Below, in pieces: positions 17,548-26,721 of a stretch of 64,000 nucleotides of DNA. Source of the stretch: Bullifex porci (lineage in GTDB: Bacteria; Spirochaetota; Spirochaetia; Sphaerochaetales; Sphaerochaetaceae); the NCBI RefSeq assembly GCF_009695635.1, contig NZ_VUNN01000002.1, positions 1-64,000 on the forward strand. Reading direction: 5' to 3'. The position numbers and the translations under genes were made by a program. Each line of letters opens with the position of its first letter. Position 1 is the first letter of the stretch. The notes beneath the pieces were generated by a model. It did no database searches and was not told the origin of the DNA. It saw nothing but the letters and a program-made list of their open reading frames with translations.

Positions 17548-18666
17548 ATGGAAAAGGTTAGAATTGGTATAATTGGTTTTGGACATATGGGTTCTCAACA
17601 CTCAAATGCCCTTCTTGCAAATAAGGTTGATAACGCTGTTCTTACAGCTATCGCAGATATCGACCCAAAAAAGCTTGAGAAGGCAAAGGCCTTAGCAGGT
17701 GATAAAGTAAAGTATTTTAATAGCGCTGAGGAGCTAATGGATTCAGGTGAGGTTGATGCAGTAATTCCAACATGTCCTCACTACTACCACCCAGTATATG
17801 GTATTTATGCCCTTGAGCATGGCTTACACTATCTTTGTGAGAAGCCAGCAGGAGTATATACTAATGCAGTAAAAAAGATGAATGAGGTAGCTGAGAAATC
17901 TGATAGAGTCTTTGGTGTAATGTTTAACCAAAGAACTAATCCTCTCTATCAAAAGGCAAGAGACCTTGTCCAAGGAGGAGAGCTTGGAAGAATACTACAT
18001 TGTCACTGGTTAATTTCTTCATGGTTCAGACCTCAATCATATTATGATAACTCTACTTGGCGTGCTACCTGGAAGGGCGAGGGCGGTGGCCTTTTGATGA
18101 ACCAAAATCCTCATAATCTAGATCTATGGCAGTGGATTTGTGGAATGCCTTCTCGTGTTAAAGCAGATGTTTACTATGGTAAGTATAGAAATATCGAGGT
18201 TGAGGATGATGTTTATGCTTTAATGGAATACCCTGATGGTCACATTGGAACATACATTACAACTATTGCCGATGAGCCAGGAACTAACCGCCTTGAGATT
18301 TCAGGTACTAGAGGTAAGCTTGTAATTGAAAATGATACTATTACATTTTGGCGCTGTAGAGAGGATACAGATGATTTCCAAAAGAGATTTAAGGGAGAAA
18401 TTGGACACCCAGAGATTTGGAAGTGTGAAATCCCTGTTAAGGGTACATACACCTCACATTGTGGTATAATTAAAAATTTCTGTGATGCTATCTTAAAGGG
18501 AACACCTCTCCTTGCTCCAGGTAGCGATGGAATTAAGAGCCTAGAGATTATAAACGCTATCTTCCTATCCTCCTGGACAGGTGGTGGTTGGGTTGATCTC
18601 CCAATTGATGGCGATAAATATGAAGAATTATTAAAGGAAAAGTGTGGAGGTTCCTTTTGCTGCTAA
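17548..18666 (+). CDS. Gfo/Idh/MocA family oxidoreductase 2
   Basis: A 372-residue dehydrogenase with GIIGFGHMGSQHSNAL at 7-22 and YLCEKPAGVYT near 95. The stretch GGGLLMNQNPHNLDLWQW near 180 contains the conserved catalytic Asp/His of the inositol/glucose-fructose oxidoreductase type. It follows the TIM barrel by 11 bp with an AAGGAG site. Pairing of a Gfo/Idh enzyme with an AP_endonuc_2 barrel is the arrangement known from inositol catabolism and from 3-keto-glycoside cleavage (DgpA with DgpBC and relatives). A role in oxidising the sugar C3 hydroxyl is therefore attractive but inferred. Confidence 0.78.
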   Translation: MEKVRIGIIGFGHMGSQHSNALLANKVDNAVLTAIADIDPKKLEKAKALAGDKVKYFNSAEELMDSGEVDAVIPTCPHYYHPVYGIYALEHGLHYLCEKPAGVYTNAVKKMNEVAEKSDRVFGVMFNQRTNPLYQKARDLVQGGELGRILHCHWLISSWFRPQSYYDNSTWRATWKGEGGGLLMNQNPHNLDLWQWICGMPSRVKADVYYGKYRNIEVEDDVYALMEYPDGHIGTYITTIADEPGTNRLEISGTRGKLVIENDTITFWRCREDTDDFQKRFKGEIGHPEIWKCEIPVKGTYTSHCGIIKNFCDAILKGTPLLAPGSDGIKSLEIINAIFLSSWTGGGWVDLPIDGDKYEELLKEKCGGSFCC

Positions 18667-18689
18667 AGCAATAAGTAAGGATTAAAGGT

Positions 18690-20882
18690 ATGAAGGAGAA
18701 AAAACAGAGCTTTAAAAGAAGGACAGTGATGAGATGGACACTGTCCTACCTCCTTTCTACCTTAATACCTCTGTTAATGGTCCTTCTTCTTGCTCTTTTG
18801 ACCTTATACTTTAATTCCTCTGCTGTAACATATTCAAATTCTATTGCAGCCTCATATGTTCAAAGAAACTTTCGCGACGTATTAACAAGAATTAATGAAA
18901 TAAAGTCAGAGATTATTGTTGATAGTGATTTCGATATCCTGAGAAATGTTAATTATTTAAATGAGATATCGAGTCTAAATCTATCATATCATGCAGCTGA
19001 TATTAGACGCCTAGAGCAAACTAGTAGCAGTGTAAATAAGCTATTTCTCTTTAGCCCGACAAATAATTGGTATATATCAGATCAATCGTGGGGTGTTATT
19101 AGTGAGATGGCTTTAATGGAGGTCCTCCCGCTAGAGCAAAGCGAAATAGATAAAATACTCCGAGGCGAGATTTGGGATGTCTATATGTATGATGTAACAG
19201 ATAGTGAGGTATTAATACTTATTCCTCTATCATATATAAAATCCTATAACCCAAATAATCTTTGCTTAGGAGTAAGAGTATCTAAAAATGAGCTTTTTTC
19301 GACCGTTATAGATATTTACCACGATGTAATTATTTATAGTGAGAGACAAAATAGCTTAGTTTATTGTCTATCTGGAAAATATGAGGCAGGAGAGGTAGAT
19401 AGTCGTTTTGCTTCCTTAGAGCTTGGCTCGACAGCAAAAATTGATAAATCAATTGTTTCTGTTGCTGAGGATCTTATCTTAAGCCTTAAATGTATAGTTG
19501 TAATGGATAGAAATACCTATTTTAAGAATTACTATCTCTTAATTGAGGTAATAACCTTAGGCTTAGTAACTGCTGCATTCTTTGGTACAGTTTTAATTGT
19601 AAGAAGTGTTAAGCGAAACTGGACTCACTATGAGGCTGCGGCTGTTGAATCTGGAGTAGATTTAAATGAAATACCACTTAGCTCAAATGACTATGCGCCA
19701 TTTGTATCTAGTGTTTCAAATCTAAGAGCTCAACAAGAGGAGCTTAGTAATGTAATTACAAAGCAGAAACGCTCCTTAATAGAGAGTGCCTTTAGTAAGC
19801 TTATTGATGGTGATAATACAGTTACTAAGGAAACTCTTGCAGCCTTAGGCTTTGAGGTGCTATCTGATTTATTTTTTGTATTAATTGCTAAGAGTGAGAA
19901 GGAAGATATTTTACAATACTTAGAAAAGCTATTTGGTACTTCAATTGTAATTCCTTTTCAATCGGAGTATGGGGATGCTTTTATAGTTAATACAAAAAGA
20001 GATGATGAAGAGTTCTTTATTGAAAGCTACAAAAGAGTTAAAGAGGATGGTGTATTAGAAAGTTTATCTGCATCATATCTTCATACAGGCTTAGACTCTA
20101 TTCGTGATAGCTATTTAGAGGCTATTAGTGTACATGAATATCAGAAGGACCATGATATTCCATTCTTATCATATAGTGAGCTCTTAAATACTACAAAGCA
20201 AACCACCTACCAATTCACTCTAGAGGAGAATATGATGCTCCAAAAGGCGCTAAAGGAGGGTGATGGTGAAAGAGCTAAGGGGATTATCAATAAGGTTATT
20301 GAGAGAAATAGAGAAAATGGGGTATCTCCAAAGACTCTTAGATTTTTACTATTTAGCATGAGTGGAACAATTGTTAGAACAATTAATAGCTTAGATAACC
20401 AATATAGAGAGGTTATACCTGATATAAACTTTCCTCCTATTTTACAGTCTCAGCACTTTCAGAAGTCGCTAATGGGTGTTGAGGAAATTATTGATACTAT
20501 TTGCTATAGCATAAAGGCTATTAGTGAGACCTATACAGATGAGTCCTCTGAGACCTATCAGATATATAAGAAGGTTTTACAATATATTCATGAAAACTAT
20601 TCAGATGCGATGATGAACGTCTCATCCATTGCCGATAGCTTTAATATCTCAATAGCATATCTTTCGAGAATATTTAAGAAATATCACACAATTAATATTT
20701 CTGAGTACATAACAAGCTACCGTCTAGACCGTGCTAAGGAGCTACTTAATGAAGGTAAAATGGTTGGCGATGTAGTATCGATGTGTGGATTTGGAAGCTT
20801 AAGAACCTTCCTACGTGTCTTTAAGGCCGTAGAAGGAATTACACCAGGACAGTATAAATCATCTGTCGCAAAGGAGAACTAA
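18690..20882 (+). CDS. Membrane-anchored AraC-family transcriptional regulator
   Basis: A 730-residue sensor-regulator. After a basic start it has a transmembrane helix near 17-40, a presumed extracellular (periplasmic) sensing domain to about 275, a second helix near 283-305 (LIEVITLGLVTAAFFGTVLI) and a cytoplasmic linker. A C-terminal AraC-type double helix-turn-helix covers the last 100 residues (SSIADSFNISIAYLSRIFKK, then DVVSMCGFGSLRTFLRVFKA). This one-piece design is common beside LplB/YtcP loci, where it senses extracellular glycan fragments and activates the operon. It is encoded inside the operon it probably controls, with the third Gfo/Idh gene starting right after its stop. Confidence 0.82.
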   Translation: MKEKKQSFKRRTVMRWTLSYLLSTLIPLLMVLLLALLTLYFNSSAVTYSNSIAASYVQRNFRDVLTRINEIKSEIIVDSDFDILRNVNYLNEISSLNLSYHAADIRRLEQTSSSVNKLFLFSPTNNWYISDQSWGVISEMALMEVLPLEQSEIDKILRGEIWDVYMYDVTDSEVLILIPLSYIKSYNPNNLCLGVRVSKNELFSTVIDIYHDVIIYSERQNSLVYCLSGKYEAGEVDSRFASLELGSTAKIDKSIVSVAEDLILSLKCIVVMDRNTYFKNYYLLIEVITLGLVTAAFFGTVLIVRSVKRNWTHYEAAAVESGVDLNEIPLSSNDYAPFVSSVSNLRAQQEELSNVITKQKRSLIESAFSKLIDGDNTVTKETLAALGFEVLSDLFFVLIAKSEKEDILQYLEKLFGTSIVIPFQSEYGDAFIVNTKRDDEEFFIESYKRVKEDGVLESLSASYLHTGLDSIRDSYLEAISVHEYQKDHDIPFLSYSELLNTTKQTTYQFTLEENMMLQKALKEGDGERAKGIINKVIERNRENGVSPKTLRFLLFSMSGTIVRTINSLDNQYREVIPDINFPPILQSQHFQKSLMGVEEIIDTICYSIKAISETYTDESSETYQIYKKVLQYIHENYSDAMMNVSSIADSFNISIAYLSRIFKKYHTINISEYITSYRLDRAKELLNEGKMVGDVVSMCGFGSLRTFLRVFKAVEGITPGQYKSSVAKEN

Positions 20883-21884
20883 ATGCTAAAAAGTGCTGTA
20901 ATAGGGTGTGGTGCTGTATCAAAGAACCATGGAAAGGCTTTACTTGGTAATGCTTATACTACACTTGAATATTGCGTTGATATCGATTATGAGAGGGCTT
21001 TAGCCTTTTCAAAAACCTATGGAGGTATTCCTCTAACAGATTATCGTGAGCTTTTTGATAAAAATCTTGATGTAGTACATGTTATTACACCACACAATAC
21101 TCATCCTCAAATTGTAATTGATCTCCTTGAGCATGGTATTAATGTCTTTTGTGAGAAGCCTCTTGCTATAACAGTAAATGAAGCAAAGCAGATGATTAAA
21201 AAGAGTGAGGAGAGTGGAAAGCTTCTAGGAGTTTGCTTTCAAAATCGTCTAAATAAAGCAACTATAGAGGCAAAGCAAATTCTAGATAGCGGTAAGTATG
21301 GAAAAATAGTTAGTGGAATGGCACTAGTCACCTGGTATAGAAATGGAAAGTACTATAGTGAATCCCCATGGAGAGGAAAGTATAGTGGAGAGGGTGGCGG
21401 CTGTATTATTAATCAATCAATACACACACTTGATTTAGTTGACTACCTTACAGGAGGTGTTGAATCTCTTGCGGGCTTTGATGGGAAGCTTCGTGATAGC
21501 AATGACTATGAGGTTGAGGATACAGCAATGGCCTTAATGCGTCTTAAGTGTGGTGCAGAGGTTGTTGCCTTCTGTACTAACTGCTACCTAGGCTCCAAGG
21601 TTTGTGATGTAGAGCTAAGACTAGAGAAGGCAGTTATGACAGTTAGACAATCAGGACTTACTATAGTTGAGGAGGGTGGAAATACTATATTCCATCCAGC
21701 AGAGGTCTTAACTGGTGAGAAATCAGAGTGGGGAATTAGCCATGGAGTTTTAATTAATGAGTTCTATAAAGCTTTGATTAATAAAACACCATTTATTGCT
21801 GATTGTCATACAGCACTTGCAGCTGTATCGATCGTTAATGCAATTCAGCATAGTAAGGGCAGATATATAAAAATAGAGAGATAA
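20883..21884 (+). CDS. Gfo/Idh/MocA family oxidoreductase 3
   Basis: A 333-residue dehydrogenase: AVIGCGAVSKNHGKAL at the N-terminus, VFCEKPLAIT near 91, and GGGCIINQSIHTLDLVDYL near 170 with the expected Asp/His. It begins directly after the regulator stop (TAA then ATG), so translation is coupled. It is shorter than the other two and closest to the YteT/MviM-type group. With three family members in one locus, at least two may work as an oxidise-then-reduce pair around a cleavage step. Confidence 0.75.
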   Translation: MLKSAVIGCGAVSKNHGKALLGNAYTTLEYCVDIDYERALAFSKTYGGIPLTDYRELFDKNLDVVHVITPHNTHPQIVIDLLEHGINVFCEKPLAITVNEAKQMIKKSEESGKLLGVCFQNRLNKATIEAKQILDSGKYGKIVSGMALVTWYRNGKYYSESPWRGKYSGEGGGCIINQSIHTLDLVDYLTGGVESLAGFDGKLRDSNDYEVEDTAMALMRLKCGAEVVAFCTNCYLGSKVCDVELRLEKAVMTVRQSGLTIVEEGGNTIFHPAEVLTGEKSEWGISHGVLINEFYKALINKTPFIADCHTALAAVSIVNAIQHSKGRYIKIER

Positions 21885-21894
21885 GGAGGAATTT

Positions 21895-22929
21895 ATGGTT
21901 AAGATTTCAATTCAGGAAGCAAAAGAGAAAATAGCAGCTATCTTCATGGAGGTTGGTGTAAATAGAGAGGAAGCTAGTATCATCGCTGATATGCTAGTTG
22001 AGGCAGACCAAAGAGGTGTTCACTCACATGGTATTTTATGCACAGCAAGATATGTAAAGCTAATTAAAGAGGGCAAGATGATACCTAACATGAGTGTTAA
22101 GGTTGTTAAAGATAATGGTACAGTTGCTGTTTGGGATGGTAACCATTCAAGTGGTCAAATCCTTGGATATAGATCTATGGAGGAGGCTATAAAGAAGGCT
22201 AAGGAGCATGGTATTGGTGTTGTTTGTGTTAAGGGTGCTAACCACTTTGGCGCTTTAGCATACTATGCTCAAATGGCTCAAAGAGCCGGTATGATCGGAA
22301 CAGCTCTTGGAACTGGTGACTCAACAATGGCTCCTTGGGGCGGTTGTGAGAAGGTAATTGGAAATAACCCAGTTAGTGTAGCAGCTCCAGCTAGAAATGA
22401 AGTATCTCCAGTATTAGATATGGCGATGACAGTAGTTGCTAATGGTAAGGTCTCTAATATGAAGAGACAGGGTGCAACTGAGATCCCTGAGGGGTGGGGA
22501 CTTGATAGAGATGGACTTCCTACAACAAGCATGAAGGACTACTATACAATACCTCCTATGGCAGGCTATAAGGGCTGGGGTATGGCTGTTATGGTTGATA
22601 TTTTAGCAGGTGTACTCTTTGGTGGTGGAACAGGTGATAGAGCAAAGGATTTTGCTGATGGACCATCTATCATGATGATCGCAATGGATATTTCAGCCTT
22701 CAACGATGAAGAGAAGTACTATAACGATATCGATGCAAGAATTAATGAGCTTAAGTCCTCAAAGAAGGCAAAGAACTCAAATGGTATATTAATGCCAGGT
22801 GAAATCGAAGCAAATAAATTTGCAGCCTCTCAAGCAAGTGGCCTTGTTGAGGTCCTTCCAGAAAACCTTGAGATGGTAAATGCTATTGCAAGAGAAATGG
22901 CAATGGAGCCAATTGCTGTAATAGAATAA
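21895..22929 (+). CDS. Ldh2/MDH2-type NAD(P)-dependent dehydrogenase
   Basis: A 344-residue member of the type 2 malate/L-lactate/ureidoglycolate/sulfolactate dehydrogenase family, which has its own fold. RGVHSHGI near 45 holds the catalytic His, and VKGANHFGALAYY near 108, IGNNPVS near 147 and DMAMTVVANGKV near 165 line the cofactor site. It is the last gene of the rightward operon, behind an AAGGAGG site and before a strong terminator. Relatives reduce 2-keto acids or delta-1-piperideine/2,3-diketo sugars, including 2,3-diketo-L-gulonate. Reduction of a keto acid formed from a uronate is therefore a reasonable guess. Confidence 0.78.
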   Translation: MVKISIQEAKEKIAAIFMEVGVNREEASIIADMLVEADQRGVHSHGILCTARYVKLIKEGKMIPNMSVKVVKDNGTVAVWDGNHSSGQILGYRSMEEAIKKAKEHGIGVVCVKGANHFGALAYYAQMAQRAGMIGTALGTGDSTMAPWGGCEKVIGNNPVSVAAPARNEVSPVLDMAMTVVANGKVSNMKRQGATEIPEGWGLDRDGLPTTSMKDYYTIPPMAGYKGWGMAVMVDILAGVLFGGGTGDRAKDFADGPSIMMIAMDISAFNDEEKYYNDIDARINELKSSKKAKNSNGILMPGEIEANKFAASQASGLVEVLPENLEMVNAIAREMAMEPIAVIE

Positions 22930-22938
22930 ATAGCTATA

Positions 22939-22977
22939 AGATAACTACTTACTATGTGAGTAGTTATCTTTTTTTTA
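22939..22977 (+). terminator. Strong terminator ending the carbohydrate operon
   Basis: An 11-bp perfect stem AGATAACTACT (22939-22949) / AGTAGTTATCT (22959-22969) with a 9-nt loop and eight T. This is the only convincing full terminator after the divergent region at 8 kb, so 8165-22929 may be one transcription unit. Confidence 0.9.
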
Positions 22978-23133
22978 GCTTAAATAGCTACATGAGTCTA
23001 GGTCTATCGATATAGATTTTATCTCAGTTTTATTTTTATCATTAGCTTTAAACCAAATACTATTTTTCCTCATATCCTCAAGTAGGAGTGTGTTTCCCTC
23101 CTCCTCCTTTAAGAGCTCTACAGTAGTGATTCC
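22975..23133 (-). pseudogene. Possible gene remnant (C-terminal fragment) on the minus strand
   Basis: The minus strand has 52 codons that look coding (GITTVELLKEEEGNTLLLED, later SIWFKANDKN), ending in a stop at the terminator. A stop lies immediately upstream and there is no good start, so if real it is the tail of a lost gene. I do not recognise the family. The rest of 22930-23247 is AT-rich with no other gene. Confidence 0.3.
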
Positions 23134-23247
23134 TTTTTTTTAAACATTCACTTATATTTTTATGTATATAATGGATTATTTTTACATATACTTTTCAAAA
23201 CCAGGTAAGTTAGTCTATACTAACTATAGTAATGGTTAGAAAAAATA

Positions 23248-23838
23248 ATGGAAAAAAGTGATTATAAAGTAATTGAGAGCTCATCAAGTGATGGCTCTAC
23301 TATATATTCATTTGTAGATAAAAGTGGGGACTCACAGCTTAGGGTTTATGACCTTATGACTGGAATAACACTTACACACCATTCTGCACATACAAATCGT
23401 TTTTACTCATATACTAAAAAGGGTGAAAGCTTAATAGAAATTTATCATTGTAGAGAAGGTCGGATGGAGTGCTCCTATAAGGATGGATATTTTTATCTTA
23501 TGCCAGGTGATTTAGCTATTGGAATTATTGAAAATTGTAAAAATGAATATATCTTTCCTCTTAACCATTACCATGGTATTACGATTACTATAAATACAGC
23601 TATCGCACCAAAATGCTTTTCATGCTTTTTAGAGGATGTTAATGTCCAGCCCATAAAGGTCGCATCGAAGCTTTGTAATGGTAATTCCTTCTTCGTTATA
23701 CGCTCTCGCTCCTATATCGAGGATCTATTTAGTGAGATGTACAAGGTCCCTTGTGACAGCACTAAGGGCTATTACAAGATTAAGGTATTAGAGCTTTTAT
23801 TAATTCTTAGTGGTGTTGATCCAAAGGAAAATAGATGA
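23248..23838 (+). pseudogene. AraC-family regulator, N-terminal sensing half only
   Basis: This 196-residue product has the N-terminal cupin-like part of the small AraC regulators found in anaerobes: IEIYHCREGRMECSYKDGYF, YLMPGDLAIGI, FPLNHYHGITI, later RSRSYIEDLFSEMY and KVLELLLILSGVDP. It stops at the point where the linker to the helix-turn-helix should begin, and no AraC DNA-binding domain follows in any frame. The sequence immediately after belongs to a DUF3793 gene, so a deletion has fused two genes out of frame. A truncated sensor without DNA-binding ability might still be made. Confidence 0.6.
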
Positions 23839-24061
23839 ATTTCCTCATGAAATAGGACTTTTCCTTGGGTATCCTCCAGAGGATGTGCTTGGCTTTATCA
23901 CAAATAAGGCAGAGAAGTATAAGTGCTCAGGGATTTGGAAGGTATATGGTGATGAGAAAAAGGCTACCAAGACCTTTGAGATGTATCGAAAGTGTACAGA
24001 TACATACTTTCATCACTATTCAAATGGAATATCGATCGAACGTCTTGCAGTAGCAGTTTGA
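23825..24061 (+). pseudogene. DUF3793 C-terminal fragment
   Basis: In the frame shifted from the AraC piece, about 75 codons read DEFPHEIGLFLGYPPEDVLG, then FITNKAEKYKCSGIWKVYGD and MYRKCTDTYF. This is the conserved C-terminal half of DUF3793, a family of unknown function usually found beside flavodoxin in anaerobes. The N-terminal half is gone, replaced by the AraC fragment. The flavodoxin gene follows 31 bp later, as in intact loci. Confidence 0.65.
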
Positions 24062-24092
24062 GATAAAAATAAATTTTTAAGAGGTTTTAAAT

Positions 24093-24515
24093 ATGAGTAA
24101 AGTAGCAGTTGTTTATTGGAGTGGTACTGGTAATACAGAAGCAATGGCATATGCAGTAGCAGATGGTGCAAAGGAGAAGGGTTTTGATGTAACTGTTTTC
24201 TCTGCTGTAGAATTTTCTCCGTCAGATGTTGATGCCTTTGATGCCATTGCTTTTGGTTGTCCTTCTATGGGCTCAGAGGAGCTTGAGGATAGTGAATTTG
24301 CTCCTATGTTTAGCTCTTGTGAAGCAAAGCTTTCTGGAAAGAAAATTGCACTCTTTGGCTCCTATGGCTGGGGTGATGGAGAGTGGATGAGAAACTGGGA
24401 AGATACATGTAAAGCAGATGGTGCTGTTTTATCATGTGAGAGTGTAATTTGTAATGGTACTCCTGATGATGAAGCAATATCTCAATGTAAGGTTTTGGGC
24501 TCCTCCCTTAGTTAA
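24093..24515 (+). CDS. Flavodoxin
   Basis: A 140-residue short-chain flavodoxin. The phosphate loop WSGTGNTEAMA is at 9-19, aromatic flavin-stacking regions lie around AFGCPSMGSEE near 52 and GSYGWGDGEWM near 87, and the expected acidic surface is present. It carries electrons at low potential between flavin and Fe-S enzymes in the cytosol. It sits directly after the DUF3793 remnant with an AAGAGG site before ATG. It appears complete, but the DNA changes character right after its stop codon, where a truncated macrodomain gene begins. Confidence 0.88.
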   Translation: MSKVAVVYWSGTGNTEAMAYAVADGAKEKGFDVTVFSAVEFSPSDVDAFDAIAFGCPSMGSEELEDSEFAPMFSSCEAKLSGKKIALFGSYGWGDGEWMRNWEDTCKADGAVLSCESVICNGTPDDEAISQCKVLGSSLS

Positions 24516-25024
24516 ATATTTTTCTTTGGCAGGGAGACATTACAAGGCTCAAGGTTGGTGCAATCGTCAATGCTGCTAACAGCGGTATGTCCGGATGCTA
24601 TCAGCCTTGCCATAACTGTATTGACAACTGTATTCATACATATGCTGGAATTCAGCTACGCAATTACTGTGCTAAGCTGATGGAAAAGCAGGGCCATGAG
24701 GAGCCGACAGGTAAGGCAAAAATCACACCAGGCTTCAACCTTCCATGTGATTTTGTGATTCATACAGTAGGTCCGATCGTACAGGGGAAGTTGACTATAC
24801 GCCATGAGGAGCTACTTCATTCCTGCTATGAGTCCTGCCTAAAGATTGCAGATGAAAACAACGTGGAAAGCATTGCTTTCGTATTTATGTTCCCTAATAG
24901 ACCGGCAGCAGAAATTGCAGTGCAAACTGTAAAGAAGTATAAGCAGAGTACTGGAAGTCAGATTAAGGTCATTTTCAATGTGTTTAAGGATTTAGACCGT
25001 GAAATCTATAAGGAGCTTCTATGA
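24512..25024 (+). pseudogene. Zinc macrodomain (protein-ADP-ribose hydrolase), N-terminally truncated
   Basis: From about 24527 the frame reads WQGDITRLKVGAIVNAANSG, then CYQPCHNCIDNCIHTYAG, EEPTGKAKITPGF and HTVGP. This is the SirTM-linked zinc macrodomain that removes ADP-ribose from proteins. The family normally has about 80-100 residues before WQGD. Here only five codons separate WQGD from a TAG that overlaps the flavodoxin end. The first ATG is 24587, past the NAAN nucleotide-binding loop, so a product from it should be inactive. Its stop overlaps the sirtuin start (ATGAG). Codon use (CAG, CTG, CCG) departs from the genes to the left. Confidence 0.7.
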
Positions 25025-25965
25025 GTTTTTGCAATAAAAGAATCACATTTGAAAATTTCTTAAGCGGCATTCCCTCAAGAGATTATATCTTTCAAAAAGC
25101 TCCTTACGAAGATCAGATTTATCAAGCAGCAAAGATGATTCAGGAAGCTGAATATGTACTAGTTGGTATTGGTGCAGGAATGAGCGTTGCAGCCTGTGCA
25201 ATCTATGGTGGAGATTGGTTTAAGGAAAATTTTGCTGATTTTTGTGCGAAGTATGGCAATGGGTCATATATGCAGGATATGTATAGTGCAGGCTTTTATC
25301 CCTATCCAAGTGAAGAAGCATACTGGGGGTACTGGTCAAAACAGTGCATGAAAGCCGGAATTGAAGCAAATCATACAATGCTGTATAAAACACTGCTTTC
25401 AATGCTTGGTAGCAAAGAAATCTTTTGCCTTTCTACAAATGTGGATGGCCAGCTTGAGAAAGCAGGACTTACAGCAGATAAGATTTTTTGTACACAGGGA
25501 GATTACTTTCATATCCAGTGTGCAAAAGGCTGTCATCAAAATCGTTACGATGCTAGAGAACTATTCCGGCAGATGGATGCAGCGAGGGTTGATTGTCTGA
25601 TTCCAAGTACAATGGTACCCAAATGTCCAGTCTGCGGTGGACGAATGAATATGAATTTGCGTATCGATCAATACTTTGTTCAAGACGCGGAATGGTACAT
25701 AGCTGAGAAGCATTTTGAAGATTTCCTATCAGAAGCCATCAGCTCAGGCAGGAAAATATGTTTACTGGAATTAGGTGTGGGTTTTAATACTCCGACCATC
25801 ATTCGTTTTCCTTTTGAAAAGCTGACGCGTGAAAATAAACAGATTTCATTATTACGAGTGAACCTGAATGAAGCTGTGGTACCTGAACACCTTGGAGCAA
25901 GGGCTATTGGAATCAATGTTGATATAAAGCAGAGCATCGAGGATATCTGTCGTGCGATGAAATAA
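25021..25965 (+). CDS. Class M sirtuin (SirTM), protein ADP-ribosyltransferase type
   Basis: A 314-residue Sir2-fold protein. GAGMS (51-55) forms the NAD loop, STNVDGQ (138-144) the catalytic-site motif, and QGDY (159-162) replaces the ELHG of deacetylase sirtuins. Cys167, Cys171, Cys202 and Cys205 form the zinc site. These features mark class M sirtuins, known to ADP-ribosylate a lipoylated GcvH-like carrier and to be paired with a zinc macrodomain that reverses it. Here the start overlaps the macrodomain stop by 4 bp, but the GcvH-L and lipoate-ligase genes of complete operons are absent. The sirtuin itself looks intact. Confidence 0.82.
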   Translation: MSFCNKRITFENFLSGIPSRDYIFQKAPYEDQIYQAAKMIQEAEYVLVGIGAGMSVAACAIYGGDWFKENFADFCAKYGNGSYMQDMYSAGFYPYPSEEAYWGYWSKQCMKAGIEANHTMLYKTLLSMLGSKEIFCLSTNVDGQLEKAGLTADKIFCTQGDYFHIQCAKGCHQNRYDARELFRQMDAARVDCLIPSTMVPKCPVCGGRMNMNLRIDQYFVQDAEWYIAEKHFEDFLSEAISSGRKICLLELGVGFNTPTIIRFPFEKLTRENKQISLLRVNLNEAVVPEHLGARAIGINVDIKQSIEDICRAMK

Positions 25966-26219
25966 TCTTACTTCTTTCGCCGTTAGAACATAATCGAATA
26001 AAAAACCTTAGATAGCCGGAGCTGAGAAATCATCAGTTACAGCTAGAGTTTTGTTTAACAGACTTGCTAACTACCATGCCTACAGATCGTTGGTTTATGG
26101 AGAGATATTTTAAAATCAAATTCCGTAATAGGAATAATTTTTAGTTATAGTTTTGTAATTCATTGAACTGCTTTCATATAGATTGATTATTCCAAGGACT
26201 TAATCTCGTAAATATTATT

Positions 26220-26721
26220 GTGGAGAACTTGGAGTTGGATCCATTTCTAGCCATTCCAATCTTCATTCATGACTTTCTGTGCATCCATCCGTTCAATGAT
26301 GGAAATGGAAGAATTAGTCACCTTCTTACAACATTTCTCTTTTATTGCAACGGTTTCTACGTAGGCAAATATATTTCATTGGAAGCCAAGATTAATAGAC
26401 CCCAAGGATCTCTATTATGATGCACTGCAGAACTCCCAATATGGCTGGCATGAGGGGACATAAGACTTCATGCCATTCGTGAAGTATCTTCTGGGGACTA
26501 TTCTCTCTGCTTACAAGGACTTTGAGGACAGGATGGAGATTATGTATGCAAAACTTCCTGCCAAGGAGATGGTACGAAAGGCGGTTCTGCCGGATATCTG
26601 GGAACTCTGTTCGTCCTTGAGCATCAGCTCCATAGAAGGAGGATTCCGAGAGTTGGTCAAGGAAGGAGCAATCCAGAGGCTTGGTCAGGGAAAGAGCACC
26701 CGCTACGTCAGATTGATCTAA
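26220..26721 (+). pseudogene. Fic family protein, decayed (frameshift and stop)
   Basis: Two frames together resemble the C-terminal half of a Fic AMPylase-type protein. The first gives FLCIHPFNDGNGRISHLLTT, with the HPFxDGNGR catalytic motif, and FYVGKYISLEAKIN. At about 26398 the reading shifts frame (DPKDLYYDALQNSQYGWHEG), meets a TAA near 26460, and resumes in the same frame with MPFVKYLLGTI, FEDRMEIMYAKLP and the winged-helix tail SSIEGGFRELVKEG. The N-terminal half is missing. It is therefore an inactive relic, distinct in subfamily from the intact Fic gene 380 bp downstream. Confidence 0.75.
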
